A DNA stretch of 49,975 bases from Undibacterium pigrum. GTDB taxonomy: Bacteria > Pseudomonadota > Gammaproteobacteria > Burkholderiales > Burkholderiaceae_D. The DNA lies in contig NZ_QJKB01000002.1 of assembly GCF_003201815.1 (NCBI RefSeq), positions 822,224 through 872,198 of the forward strand. The letters run 5' to 3'. Of the stretch, positions 41,427 to 49,874 are shown one piece after another (position 1 is the stretch's first letter; each line of letters opens with the position of its first letter). The notes beneath the pieces were generated by a model, which did no database searches, was not told the DNA's origin, and was given only the letters and a program-made list of their open reading frames with translations. The translations under genes and the position numbers were made by a program.

Positions 41427-41624
41427 ATCGAATGCGTTAAATATGTTAAAGCCTTGCAACATTGTTGCCGCATAGGGGTAAAGTTTCCATATTAATGCGC
41501 CGTCACTTCAATATAATGAAATGATCATTTAAGCCAAATCAGGCTTAACGGGGTTTGCCGGCCGGGGATGACAGGTTGGCACGCACTACAGCGAGATCAA
41601 CAATAAATTACGCCAAAGGTAGAA

Positions 41625-43253
41625 ATGAGCGAACTCAGCGACATCAGGGCATTGCTCGTTGAACCGCATGCAGGCATGCGGGTCAGTTTGCACAATATGC
41701 TGAATCTGTGCGGCATTACCAAGATAGAACACGGGCTTTCTGCCGGTACGGCTGTGCGCACCATACAAGCCAAGGTGTTTGACCTGATCTTGTGCGAATA
41801 CGACCTGGGTGTGGGCCAGGATGGTCAGCAACTGCTGGAAGACATGCGCCACCATAAGCTGGCTCCCTTGTCTACCATCTTCATCATGGTGACGGCTGAG
41901 CGTTCTTACGCCAAGGTAGTCAGTGCTGCCGAGCTGGCTCCTTCCGATTACCTGCTCAAACCCTTTACTGCCGACATGCTGCTGGAGCGCGTCATTCGTG
42001 CGCTGGAAAAGCGCAAAGCCTTTGTGGATGTTCATCAGCTCATGGAGCAGGGCCAGATCCCTGAAGCCATCATGGCTTGCCATCATGGTGAGCGTGATTA
42101 CCCTAAATATGCCATTGACTTCATGCGTCTGCGTGCCGAGTTGCATGTGATACAGGGAGAGGCTGCCGAAGCTGAAGAATTATATAAATATTTATTTGAA
42201 TTAAAAGCCGTCGCCTGGGCCCGCCTGGGTCTGGCGAAAACCCTGTTCATGCAGGGCAAATACCAGGAAGCGGAAGATATACTGAAAAACCTGGTGGCAG
42301 AAAACAATAAATACATGGATGCCTATGACTGGCTGGCCAAGACCCATGAAATGGTGGGTGAGTTGCCTGAGGCAAAAGAGGTGCTGGATGTTGCTGTCAG
42401 TGTCTCACCCCATGCAGTCAGGCGTTTGCGCAAGCTGGGCAAGATCGCACTGGAAACCGGTGATATAGAAACGGCAGAGAGCGTCTTGAAGAAAGTAGTC
42501 AGCAAGGCCAAGTTTTCAGAATTCCGCGACCCTGAAGATCATTTGAACCTGGTCGATGCCCTGGTCAAAAAAGGTGATATGGAACAAGCCAAGTCGGTAG
42601 TGCGTGACCTGGAAAAGAATATGTCCGGCCTCAAGAAAACTGCGGCAGTGCGTGCCATTTCTGCGGCCATGATCCATGCCAAGACTGGCGATGCCAGGCT
42701 GGGCGAGGAACTTGGTAATGCCGTGGCGGCTTCCCGCGAAGACATAGGCTTGTCTACCGATGCCAAGCTGGGCCTGGCGAAAAGTTGTCTTGAACATGAT
42801 CAGGAAGATAATGCTTCCGAGATCATTCTCGATGTCATGAAAAATGCCAGTAACCAGCAAGTCATGAATAAGGCCATGGGCGTATTTGAGAGCGCCGGTA
42901 AAGGTCACCTGGGTAAAGAGCTGGCACAACGCAGTCAGAAAGAGGTCATGGACCTGGTTGCCATGGGGGTGCAAAAAGCCAAACAAGGCGATTTCCGTGG
43001 CTCGGTAGAATTGATGGCAGCAGCGGCACGCAAGTCACCTGACAATCCGCAAGTGGTCTTGAATGCGGCACTGGCTGCCTTGAAATGCCTGGAAAACATG
43101 GGCTGGGACCATGCTACGGGTGAACTGGCGCGCAGTCTGATTGAATCTGCCCGTCGTCTTGATCCTATGAATCCACGTCTGAAAGCAATACGCGGTTTGC
43201 ATGATGAATTGCAGAAAAAATACGGTATCAATGCTGCCCGTGTGGCCAAGTAA
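41625..43253 (+). CDS. receiver domain plus TPR protein with altered phosphosite
   Basis: A 542-residue cytoplasmic protein. Residues 1-125 form a CheY-like receiver (IRALLVEPHAGMRV ... FIMVTAERS ... SDYLLKPF). The rest is a long run of helix pairs with TPR character (about residues 140-510: RLGLAKTLFMQGKYQEAEDILKNL, RLRKLGKIALETGDIETAESVLKK, and similar). At the site where receivers carry the phospho-accepting Asp (DLxLxD), it reads DLILCEYD, so Glu58 replaces the Asp. The acidic pair before it is Glu13-Pro14. The Lys in LLKPF and Thr in VTAE remain. It may thus be locked on or work without phosphate. It precedes an HDOD-GAF gene by 58 bases, probably as one operon. Its partner is unknown. 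Confidence 0.88.
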   Translation: MSELSDIRALLVEPHAGMRVSLHNMLNLCGITKIEHGLSAGTAVRTIQAKVFDLILCEYDLGVGQDGQQLLEDMRHHKLAPLSTIFIMVTAERSYAKVVSAAELAPSDYLLKPFTADMLLERVIRALEKRKAFVDVHQLMEQGQIPEAIMACHHGERDYPKYAIDFMRLRAELHVIQGEAAEAEELYKYLFELKAVAWARLGLAKTLFMQGKYQEAEDILKNLVAENNKYMDAYDWLAKTHEMVGELPEAKEVLDVAVSVSPHAVRRLRKLGKIALETGDIETAESVLKKVVSKAKFSEFRDPEDHLNLVDALVKKGDMEQAKSVVRDLEKNMSGLKKTAAVRAISAAMIHAKTGDARLGEELGNAVAASREDIGLSTDAKLGLAKSCLEHDQEDNASEIILDVMKNASNQQVMNKAMGVFESAGKGHLGKELAQRSQKEVMDLVAMGVQKAKQGDFRGSVELMAAAARKSPDNPQVVLNAALAALKCLENMGWDHATGELARSLIESARRLDPMNPRLKAIRGLHDELQKKYGINAARVAK

Positions 43254-43311
43254 AAATGAGGCAGCCTGACTTCAGAATGGCTTGTTAAGAAAATAAGTAG
43301 TTGCGGAGACC

Positions 43312-44868
43312 ATGACTATCCAAGCTTCTGTACATCTGGACCAGCACGCACCAGAATTGCCGCGTGATCGCCTGATCAAGCAAATCAACGAAGAGAGCAG
43401 TCTGCCGACTTTGGGCGTCTCAATAAGCAAAGTTGTTGAAATTACTTCATCGAGTGAAGACCCGGTTGCCAAGCTAGCGCATTTTGTGCTGGCCGATGTC
43501 GCCCTGACACAAAAAATCCTCAGGTTATCCAATACCATCCACTACCGCACCAGTTCCGGCGCACCTGTCACCACCATCTCAAGGGCGATATTCTTGCTGG
43601 GTTTTAACAGCATCAAGACCAGTGCCATGGCGATGTTGCTGGTCGATTGCTTCAAGGATAAAAGCCATGCCAATAGTGTCAGGCGTGAACTGGTACAGGC
43701 CTTGTGCGCAAGTATCGTTGGTCGTGAAATGGCTGCGCGCGGGCGCTTTCAGGATGGCGAAGAAGCGGCGGTGGCGGCCTTGTTCAAAAATGTCGGCAAG
43801 ATACTCGTGGCATCCTATGACCATCCCTTGTATAGCCGCATACAGGCTATGCTGCAGACAGGAAAAACCACATCCCAGGATGCCAGTTCCACGCTGCTGG
43901 GTTGCAGCTATGAGCGCTTTGGTGAAATGGCTTTGCAGGAATGGAAGATCCCCGACACCATCATACAATCGCTGATCCCCTTGCCTGGCGGCGAATTGAA
44001 AAAGGTGAATACTCGCGCCGAGTGGTTGCGTCAGGTGGCCAGTTTCAGTGATGCGCTGGCAACCACCATCATGAGTGCCGGTGTTGGCACCCTCAGTGAA
44101 AAAGCCAAGCCCTTGTTGCAAAAATATGGCAAGGCACTGGATTTTGACCAGGCCATACTCGATGATATGCTCATCAAGGTAGAGACTGAGACCAGGCAAT
44201 TGGCCAAGAGCATGGATATTGCCATGGGCGATATTCATATCGGTGACGCCGATGACAACACCACCAATGGTGTGCCAAATGATCTCTTGTTGCAGAATTA
44301 CGAAGCTGGAGAAATCCAGAATGATGAGCGGCATCCCAGCGGCAAGCCCAAGCACGCACGCGATCTTTTATTGGCCGGCGTGCAGGATGTGACGCAAATG
44401 CTGGCATCTGACAGCTTTAAACTGAATGACCTGATTTTGCTGGTGCTGGAAACCTTGTACAGCAGCATGGGCTTTCGCTTTGCCACGGTCTGTCTGCGCG
44501 ACTTGCAAACCGTGCGCTACGTCGCACGCCTGGCGATAGGTGAAAATTACCAGGAAAGACAAAGAGGCTTTGCCTTCAGCGGCAAGCCTGACCAGAATTT
44601 ATTTCATCTGGCGATGAGCAATAATGTCGATCTGATGATATCCGATGCCTCGGTTCCCAAGATACAAAACCTGCTACCGGACTGGCATAAGCAGCTATTG
44701 CCAGATGCCCGCAGCTTCATCATCCTGCCACTGGTCATACAGAAAAAGTCACTCGGCCTGTTTTATGCTGACAGGGATGTCAATGCTGATGAAGGTGTGC
44801 CGCCAGATGAAACCGCGCTCATAAAAACACTGAAGAGCCAGTTGCTGGCAGCCATGATGCGCGGCTAA
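43312..44868 (+). CDS. HDOD domain and GAF domain protein
   Basis: A 518-residue cytoplasmic signalling protein. An HDOD domain covers about residues 15-215 (LPTLGVSISKVVEITSS, LTQKILRLSNTIHYRT, ISRAIFLLGFNSIKTSAMAM, AALFKNVGKILVASYDHPLY). HDOD is an HD-like fold that lacks the catalytic metal site. A linker of low similarity follows. A GAF-like domain at about residues 375-515 (LNDLILLVLETLYSSMGFRFATVCLRD, SFIILPLVIQKKSLGLFYADRD) closes the protein and could bind a small ligand. It follows the receiver-TPR gene by 58 bases. Such pairs are often in motility or c-di-GMP networks; the role here is open. Confidence 0.88.
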   Translation: MTIQASVHLDQHAPELPRDRLIKQINEESSLPTLGVSISKVVEITSSSEDPVAKLAHFVLADVALTQKILRLSNTIHYRTSSGAPVTTISRAIFLLGFNSIKTSAMAMLLVDCFKDKSHANSVRRELVQALCASIVGREMAARGRFQDGEEAAVAALFKNVGKILVASYDHPLYSRIQAMLQTGKTTSQDASSTLLGCSYERFGEMALQEWKIPDTIIQSLIPLPGGELKKVNTRAEWLRQVASFSDALATTIMSAGVGTLSEKAKPLLQKYGKALDFDQAILDDMLIKVETETRQLAKSMDIAMGDIHIGDADDNTTNGVPNDLLLQNYEAGEIQNDERHPSGKPKHARDLLLAGVQDVTQMLASDSFKLNDLILLVLETLYSSMGFRFATVCLRDLQTVRYVARLAIGENYQERQRGFAFSGKPDQNLFHLAMSNNVDLMISDASVPKIQNLLPDWHKQLLPDARSFIILPLVIQKKSLGLFYADRDVNADEGVPPDETALIKTLKSQLLAAMMRG

Positions 44869-44961
44869 ATTCAGCATTGAGGATATAAGTGCTAGTACTG
44901 ACTGCGAGGATGATGCCTTGGGGTTACAATGATCTGACCTTATCTTGGCGGGACGAATCTC

Positions 44962-45606
44962 ATGCACTTTACTACCTGGCTTACTTTCTTCTTTGCTGCT
45001 TGTGTTATCGCCGTTTCACCCGGCTCCGGTGCTGTTTTGTCGATGTCCCATGGTCTCAACTATGGTGTCAAAAAAACCAGTGGCACTATCATGGGTTTGC
45101 AAGCTGGCCTCTTGTTGATACTGGCTATCGCTGGTGCCGGTGTAGGCTCCATCCTCATGGCTTCAGAATTTGCTTTTAGTGTGGTCAAAACTGTTGGTGC
45201 GCTTTACCTGATTTATCTGGGTATCAATCAATGGCGAGCCAGGGTAGACGTGGTGACTGACAACGATACGGCGAGCGTCAGCACGCAGGTACCCAGCATG
45301 TCCAGAAGGTTTTTGACCGGCTTTCTGACGAACGCCACTAACCCCAAGGGCATCATCTTCATGGTGGCTGTATTGCCGCAGTTTATTTCGCATGATGCAC
45401 CTCTGTTACCTCAGTTATTGATACTGGGGGTGACCATGTGCCTGATTGACCTGGTAGTCATGCATGGCTATGCTTTTGCAGCATCGAGCATGCAGCGTTA
45501 CTTCCGCGACCCCAAGTGGTTGAAGAGCCAGAACCGTTTTTTTGGTGGAGTATTGATGGCAATAGGCACGGCCTTATTCTTCGTCAAGCGCAGCCCATCC
45601 AGCTAA
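44962..45606 (+). CDS. LysE-family amino-acid exporter
   Basis: Inner-membrane exporter of the RhtB/LysE family, 214 residues with about six hydrophobic helices. The N-terminus (TFFFAACVIAVSPGSGAVLSMSHGLNYGVKK) has the family P-G-P-like motif SPGSG. GxxxGxxLGxxxG-type GLQAGLLLILAIAGAGVGSIL and GFLTNATNPKGIIFMVAVLPQFI follow; the NPK motif is diagnostic. Substrate (homoserine, threonine, lysine or other) cannot be told. The start follows a TTACAAT-like -10 (44925-44931) by about 30 bases, and a strong terminator ends the gene. Confidence 0.9.
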   Translation: MHFTTWLTFFFAACVIAVSPGSGAVLSMSHGLNYGVKKTSGTIMGLQAGLLLILAIAGAGVGSILMASEFAFSVVKTVGALYLIYLGINQWRARVDVVTDNDTASVSTQVPSMSRRFLTGFLTNATNPKGIIFMVAVLPQFISHDAPLLPQLLILGVTMCLIDLVVMHGYAFAASSMQRYFRDPKWLKSQNRFFGGVLMAIGTALFFVKRSPSS

Positions 45607-45620
45607 GTTATTAAGACATT

Positions 45621-45667
45621 AAAAAATCCCGCCGTGAATTCAATAAATTCACGGCGGGATTTTTTTG
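45621..45667. terminator. strong bidirectional terminator
   Basis: AAAAAATCCCGCCGTGAATT and its inverted copy AATTCACGGCGGGATTTTTT pair over 20 bases with a 5-nt loop (45641-45645). It serves the LysE gene from the left and the convergent gene at 45678 from the right. Confidence 0.95.
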
Positions 45668-45677
45668 ATCAGTCTTT

Positions 45678-46478
45678 TCAGGCCAGAGGAATTTGCTGTT
45701 TCTTGGCCAGTGCATCCATGTCTTGCCATATCGTCATTTGATTCAGCAAACGTGTTGCAGGGTCCAGCATGGGATTCAGGTTAAAGAAGCGTTCCAGGAA
45801 AGTTTCGTCAAAGCTGCTATGCTGGGAAAAATTAATGCGTCCATACTGTTTGCGGAAAGCATGCAATAAGTCTGCTGGCGTATCCTTGTGCCAGGATTGC
45901 ATGAGTCCACCTACCATCAGTGCAGTGTCGGTCGTTTGTTCCAGTGAGCGCGGGCTGCGTGAGCTGGCGACATCGCGATAATCCAGCAGGCGCGGGAAAT
46001 AAAATTTCTTGATCCATGTAGCTGGTATGCCGCCATCGCGTAACAAGCTACCGCTGCGCCACAGCTTCCAGCTTTTTTCTGCTTCATTGTCTGAGACAAA
46101 GTGGGTATCTGCCATCAATACACAGTCTTCTTCCAGTTCAATTTCCAGTATTACCGGCAAGCCTGCACCGACCGCAATATTTTCCAGTTCCGGCATCTGT
46201 GGCTTTTCACCGAGCTGGCTTTGCAGGGCATTCACAAATTCACCCAGCACTTGTTGATGCTCATGATGCAGTTTGCTGGTGGCCTTGCAAAATGCTGCAC
46301 AGGCAGCAAAATAAGCCATGAGTTCGCCGACCATGATGCCATGAGCGGCTGGTTCTTCTTCCTGGAAATTCTGGCGTGGCATATTTGCTGCGAGGCCGTT
46401 GCGCAGGATGGGATACAACTGGGTGGAAATACAACCAAATTTGACGTGGCTGCCAGCGGCAAGTTTGAATTCTGACAT
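45678..46478 (-). CDS. conserved-looking protein of unknown function
   Basis: A 266-residue soluble protein that I do not recognise. It has no signal peptide or membrane helix. The N-terminal half contains hydrophobic stretches rich in Ala and Cys (GIMVGELMAYFAACAAFCKAT) and His (KLHHEHQQ). The middle has an acidic strand phrase (ILEIELEEDCVLMADTHFVSDNEAEKSWKLWRSGSLLRDGG). The C-terminal part is helical (DLLHAFRKQYGRINF, FDETFLERFFNLNPMLDPATRLLNQM). It lies 6 bases after the ArsC-like gene, so the two are almost surely co-transcribed and may share a role. The reading frame has normal codon use for the window and a proper terminator, so it is a real gene. Confidence 0.7.
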   Translation of the reverse strand: MSEFKLAAGSHVKFGCISTQLYPILRNGLAANMPRQNFQEEEPAAHGIMVGELMAYFAACAAFCKATSKLHHEHQQVLGEFVNALQSQLGEKPQMPELENIAVGAGLPVILEIELEEDCVLMADTHFVSDNEAEKSWKLWRSGSLLRDGGIPATWIKKFYFPRLLDYRDVASSRSPRSLEQTTDTALMVGGLMQSWHKDTPADLLHAFRKQYGRINFSQHSSFDETFLERFFNLNPMLDPATRLLNQMTIWQDMDALAKKQQIPLA

Positions 46479-46484
46479 GGCGGC

Positions 46485-46847
46485 TCAGGCTTTCTTGAAA
46501 AGAGAGAGGACGTGTTCCGGCGGACGTCCTATTGCCGCTTTATTCTGGTAAGTGACTATCGGCCTTTGCAATAAATGCGGGTGGGCAGCGATGGCAGACA
46601 GGGCGCTTGCCACATCTGCCTTTGCCAGTTCAAGGCTGGCATATTCTGGCTCGTTGTTGCGCAGCATGGCTTGCACATCGTCGGTGCCCAGGGCTGTCAG
46701 CAGGCTTTGCAATTCAGCAAAATTCAAAGGCGCTTTTTGATAGTCAATGACTTGCAAGGCCAACTGGTTTTCATCCGCATGTGCCTGCACCAGCGCCAGC
46801 GTTTCGCGCGACTTTGAACAACGCGGATTGTGGTAAATCGTAATCAT
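46485..46847 (-). CDS. arsC: ArsC-family reductase, glutaredoxin-linked type
   Basis: A 120-residue ArsC-family (thioredoxin-fold) protein. The catalytic cysteine is Cys10 in YHNPRCSKSRE, followed by a strand/helix pattern (QVIDYQKAPLNFAELQSLLTALG) and RPIVTYQNKAAIGRPPEHVL. The last phrase contains the Arg-rich RPIV...GRPPE set typical of arsenate reductases that use glutaredoxin. Whether arsenate or another oxyanion or disulfide is the substrate is not sure; the YfgD-like members often are not arsenic genes, and no ars operon surrounds it. It is the upstream member of a pair with the unknown gene at 45678. Confidence 0.85.
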   Translation of the reverse strand: MITIYHNPRCSKSRETLALVQAHADENQLALQVIDYQKAPLNFAELQSLLTALGTDDVQAMLRNNEPEYASLELAKADVASALSAIAAHPHLLQRPIVTYQNKAAIGRPPEHVLSLFKKA

Positions 46848-46903
46848 GTCTGTATCATCATTCTATGGTCTTGCCATGTCAACATGGCTATTTACATTTG
46901 CAT

Positions 46904-47473
46904 TCAAAACTTGAATTCCATACCCAGTAAAACCAGCAGGCCCAGTATGGCAAAAACTGCCGCAGCACACCAGCGCACGTATTTGAAGGGAAAGTTTGGT
47001 GCTGCTATCTTACCCAGAAATACTGCTGGTACGTCAGCAATCAACATGCCCAGGGTGGTGCCAGCGATGACCATGGTCAGGTCAGAATATTTTGCTGCCA
47101 GCGCAACTGTCGCCAACTGGGTCTTGTCGCCAATTTCAGCGATGAAGAAAGTCACGCAAGTCAGCAAGAAAACGCCGTACCGGCTTTCATTGATACCGCC
47201 ATCGTCCATTTCATCCGGTTTCAGCGTCCAGGCAGCAATAGCCAGGAAAGACAGGCCCAGCAGATAGCGCATGACTGTGGCATCGATATGTGTAGCGACC
47301 AGTTGCCCTATCAGGCCAGCAAGAGTATGGTTGGCCAGTGTTGCGACCAGGATGCCCAGTACGATAGGGCCGGGCTTTTTATAGCGGGCAGCCAATAACA
47401 GGGCCAGCAATTGTGTTTTGTCACCAATTTCACCAACAGTGACAGCTAGTGCAGAGACGAGGAAAGCTTCCAT
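46904..47473 (-). CDS. GDT1/TMEM165-family manganese exporter
   Basis: Inner-membrane cation exporter of the UPF0016 (GDT1/TMEM165, MneA/MntX-type) family, 189 residues from the ATG at 47473. Two internal halves each begin with the E-x-G-D-K-[TS] motif: VGEIGDKTQLLALLL near residue 14 and IAEIGDKTQLATVAL near residue 111. There are six hydrophobic segments. Family members expel Mn2+. The yybP-ykoY riboswitch directly upstream supports manganese as the ligand signal. A TTG at 47503 in frame is an unlikely start since the intervening segment forms a stem (47484-47528). Confidence 0.9.
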   Translation of the reverse strand: MEAFLVSALAVTVGEIGDKTQLLALLLAARYKKPGPIVLGILVATLANHTLAGLIGQLVATHIDATVMRYLLGLSFLAIAAWTLKPDEMDDGGINESRYGVFLLTCVTFFIAEIGDKTQLATVALAAKYSDLTMVIAGTTLGMLIADVPAVFLGKIAAPNFPFKYVRWCAAAVFAILGLLVLLGMEFKF

Positions 47474-47483
47474 GAGAATAGGC

Positions 47484-47528
47484 GGGATGGGGCAATTGTC
47501 CAATGACAGCTATATCCCGCCCCATCCC
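47484..47528 (-). promoter_or_regulatory. hairpin between riboswitch and exporter start (likely expression platform)
   Basis: GGGATGGGGC (minus-strand 47528-47519) pairs perfectly with GCCCCATCCC (47493-47484): 10 bp, 25-nt loop, ending 10 bases before the ATG. No U-tract follows, and no Shine-Dalgarno is obvious between stem and ATG. A translational switch is thus more likely than a terminator. Confidence 0.6.
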
Positions 47529-47530
47529 TG

Positions 47531-47683
47531 GTCAGCGGAAACATAACTATCAAAGGTCTTGCCAGATACAATCAGTGCGTTCATCTATTTGCCGCTGACT
47601 GAACCAAACGCACCATGACCGGATGGCCAAGTATGTTGATGCGTTTTCTCCGGATTTAACCGGAGCAGGCTACTCCCCAATGA
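47531..47683 (-). ncRNA. yybP-ykoY manganese riboswitch
   Basis: The minus-strand leader carries the aptamer marks TTGGGGAGTAGCCTG (start of the element), CATCAACATACTTGGCC (the conserved AUCAACAUAC segment that binds Mn2+ in the two-way junction) and CTGGCAAGACC. GTCAGCGG (47599-47592) and CCGCTGAC (47538-47531) can pair over 8 bp and frame the 3' part. The class senses Mn2+ and usually controls Mn exporters, as the gene downstream is. Exact 5' and 3' limits are by eye. Confidence 0.9.
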
Positions 47684-47695
47684 AAGAGAATCCGG

Positions 47696-47724
47696 ATTAT
47701 AACGCATCCTGAGCCGCAAGTCAG
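47696..47724 (-). promoter_or_regulatory. promoter of the riboswitch leader
   Basis: On the minus strand TATAAT (47701-47696) follows CTGACT (47724-47719) by 17 bp. Transcription would start near 47689, just before the riboswitch. Confidence 0.65.
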
Positions 47725-47858
47725 TCTGCCCGAGTGTGAGTCGTTGCCAGATGGCGATCTGACATCAGTTTGATGCCGCATTTGACGATGTTTTACTGGT
47801 TCAGCCAGGCTTCGATTGCTACACTATCAACATACAATTTAGCCAATAAGGCGCACTT

Positions 47859-48608
47859 ATGACCCAATCTTTTTCAAGCTATTTCATGAGCTTCTGGTCT
47901 GCGGCTGAATTGCATGCCAATGCGATCATCTTCCTGAATCTGACTGGTGCCATGCTGCTGGGCTTTGTAGTTGGCTATGAGCGTTCTTACCATGGCCGTG
48001 CTGCCGGCATGCGTACTTATGGCCTGGTGTGCATGGCTTCTGCTGCCCTGGTGGTGATTTCCGGCTACCCTGATTTCTGGTTTGGTTCGCGCGCACTTTA
48101 TCCCGTCAATCTCGACCCTTCGCGCACCATACAGGGCATAGTCACCGGCATAGGTTTTCTTGGTGCAGGCGTCATCATGCGCGAAGGTTTTACCATTAGC
48201 GGTTTGACCACCGCCGCCTCCTTGTGGGCCTCTTCTGCCATAGGCGTGATGGTGGGGGTGGGCTTTTATGCGGCGGCAATTTTGCTGGCATTTTTATCCG
48301 CTGCCTGCATGATCTGGGTGTCCAGGCTGGAAGCCTGGTTGCCATCCAGGCCAGCAGTGGCGATCACTATGCAGTTTCGCCGGGGTTTTTTGCCGACAGA
48401 AGATGCCATGCGCAAAATGGCGCTGGCACGCGGTTATGAAATTGCTACCGGTACCCTGAACATCAGTTGCAAGGATGGCCGCACAGAATGGCGCTTTGTT
48501 GCCGTCGGTTTAAGCCGCAAACTGGCAACGAGGATCAGTGAGCTTTCAGTGGAACTGAATGCATTTGAAGGCGTGGAGTTTTACCAGATCGCCCATGCCA
48601 GGAATTAG
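47859..48608 (+). CDS. MgtC/SapB-family membrane protein
   Basis: A 249-residue inner-membrane protein of the MgtC family. Four to five helices lie in the first ~150 residues. Hallmarks are LGFVVGYERSYHGRAAGMRTYGLV, RTIQGIVTGIGFLGAGVIMREG (with the conserved G-I-G-F-L-G-A-G) and GLTTAASLWASSAIGVMVGVGFY. A ~95-residue soluble C-terminal domain follows (AITMQFRRGFLPTEDAMRKMALARGYE ...), as in MgtC. Family members aid growth at low Mg2+ and inhibit F-ATPase in pathogens; SapB types are less well known. It is divergent from the Mn riboswitch with a 135-base spacer and overlaps the convergent TetR gene by 4 bases. Confidence 0.93.
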   Translation: MTQSFSSYFMSFWSAAELHANAIIFLNLTGAMLLGFVVGYERSYHGRAAGMRTYGLVCMASAALVVISGYPDFWFGSRALYPVNLDPSRTIQGIVTGIGFLGAGVIMREGFTISGLTTAASLWASSAIGVMVGVGFYAAAILLAFLSAACMIWVSRLEAWLPSRPAVAITMQFRRGFLPTEDAMRKMALARGYEIATGTLNISCKDGRTEWRFVAVGLSRKLATRISELSVELNAFEGVEFYQIAHARN

Positions 48609-49201
48609 CTATCGCATTTGATGACAGGCACACCCAGCATGCCCTGCATGAAAATTTGCGTGACCAATGTGGCGAAATCAGCGTAGGAAATTTTATCGGC
48701 GTCCTGTTGTGGTTTAAGCCAGGTGAAGGTCCAGTTGATCATGCCAAACAGCAGCATGGTGATGGCACTGCGGTTTTGCGCCGTAGTCCGTTCAGGAAAG
48801 CTGCGCTGTATGGCGGCGGCAAACAAGTCGACGATTTTTCTCTGGGCATCGAGTATCAACTGGCGCTGCGGTGCCTCCAGGAACTTCACGTCATTCAGCA
48901 AAGCGATATGACGGGTCTGGGAATGCTCATATTCTGCCAGGAAGGCGGCAATCAGGGCGGGCAAGTCCTGATGACTTTCTGCCAGGGTAATCAGGACTCT
49001 GGTGTAACGGTCCAGCAAATCGAACAGGATTGCCTCTTTGCTGGGATAGTAGTGGTACAGTCTGGCCTTGGAAGTACCGCAGGTCTGTGCCAGTACACTC
49101 ATGGACGTGCCTGGGTAGCTGTGGTTGGCAAAAGCAGTTGCTGCCTTTTCCAGGATATCGTCGCGCTGCAGTTGGTGATCAGATGCGAGGGTGCGGGCCA
49201 T
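48605..49201 (-). CDS. TetR-family transcriptional regulator
   Basis: A 198-residue TetR regulator. The DNA-binding domain is at about residues 14-60 (ILEKAATAFANHSYPGTSMSVLAQTCGTSKARLYHYYPSKEAILFDLL), including the helix-turn-helix and the HYYPSKE boundary. The C-terminal ligand domain has a helical TetR_C-like arrangement (LLFGMINWTFTWLKPQQDADKISYADFATLVTQIFMQGMLG). It overlaps the MgtC stop tail-to-tail. Genes it controls are not evident. The 49202-49447 region upstream has no gene; it is AT-rich (49320-49380) without an obvious operator. Confidence 0.9.
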   Translation of the reverse strand: MARTLASDHQLQRDDILEKAATAFANHSYPGTSMSVLAQTCGTSKARLYHYYPSKEAILFDLLDRYTRVLITLAESHQDLPALIAAFLAEYEHSQTRHIALLNDVKFLEAPQRQLILDAQRKIVDLFAAAIQRSFPERTTAQNRSAITMLLFGMINWTFTWLKPQQDADKISYADFATLVTQIFMQGMLGVPVIKCDS

Positions 49202-49447
49202 GGCAAAAGTTTTCGATATGTTGCCTGCATCATAGCCTGATCTGATGAGCGGCGGCGGAGATGGTGGTGGTCATGACGAAAATTACAACAAAGTCCTGAG
49301 CGCAACGTGAATCGATTTCCACAAAGATGAAAATTTAAATGATATGCTTAAAACATATCGTTTTGTTAATTTCAAATAAAATCAACTACTTAGCCTGGTT
49401 TTTGGCGATTGCATCCTTTCCCGTGAGAAGGAATTTGCAAATAGGTG

Positions 49448-49476
49448 TTGACAGATGGGGAGAGTATCTCCATAAT
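49448..49476 (+). promoter_or_regulatory. strong sigma-70 promoter of the tRNA-tuf operon
   Basis: Perfect -35 TTGACA (49448-49453), 17-bp spacer, then CATAAT (49471-49476). It would start transcription near 49483, 8 bases before tRNA-Tyr. Confidence 0.85.
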
Positions 49477-49490
49477 CCGGGGTTCCCTGC

Positions 49491-49575
<85 letters not shown>

Positions 49576-49623
49576 CAGGTAAAGAATTGAATTTAGAAAT
49601 TAGCGGCTGAAGTGGTGGCCTTT

Positions 49624-49697
49624 GCGGGTGTAGCTCAATGGTAGAGCTGAAGCCTTCCAAGCTTATGACGAGGGTTCGATTCCCTTCACCCGCTCCA
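49624..49697 (+). tRNA. tRNA-Gly (TCC)
   Basis: 74 nt with encoded CCA. Acceptor GCGGGTG/CACCCGC, discriminator T; anticodon TCC in loop CTTCCAA; T-arm GGGTTCGATTCCC. It is followed by tRNA-Thr after 33 bases. Confidence 0.97.
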
Positions 49698-49730
49698 GTT
49701 TTACTTGCGCGGGGTTTTGCGCAGCAAGCT

Positions 49731-49805
<75 letters not shown>

Positions 49806-49874
49806 AGGTTAGTCTGGTGTTTTCAAGTCTGATTTGTCGGGCGCGTGCCTGAGCATTCTCATCAAAATCGTTAG

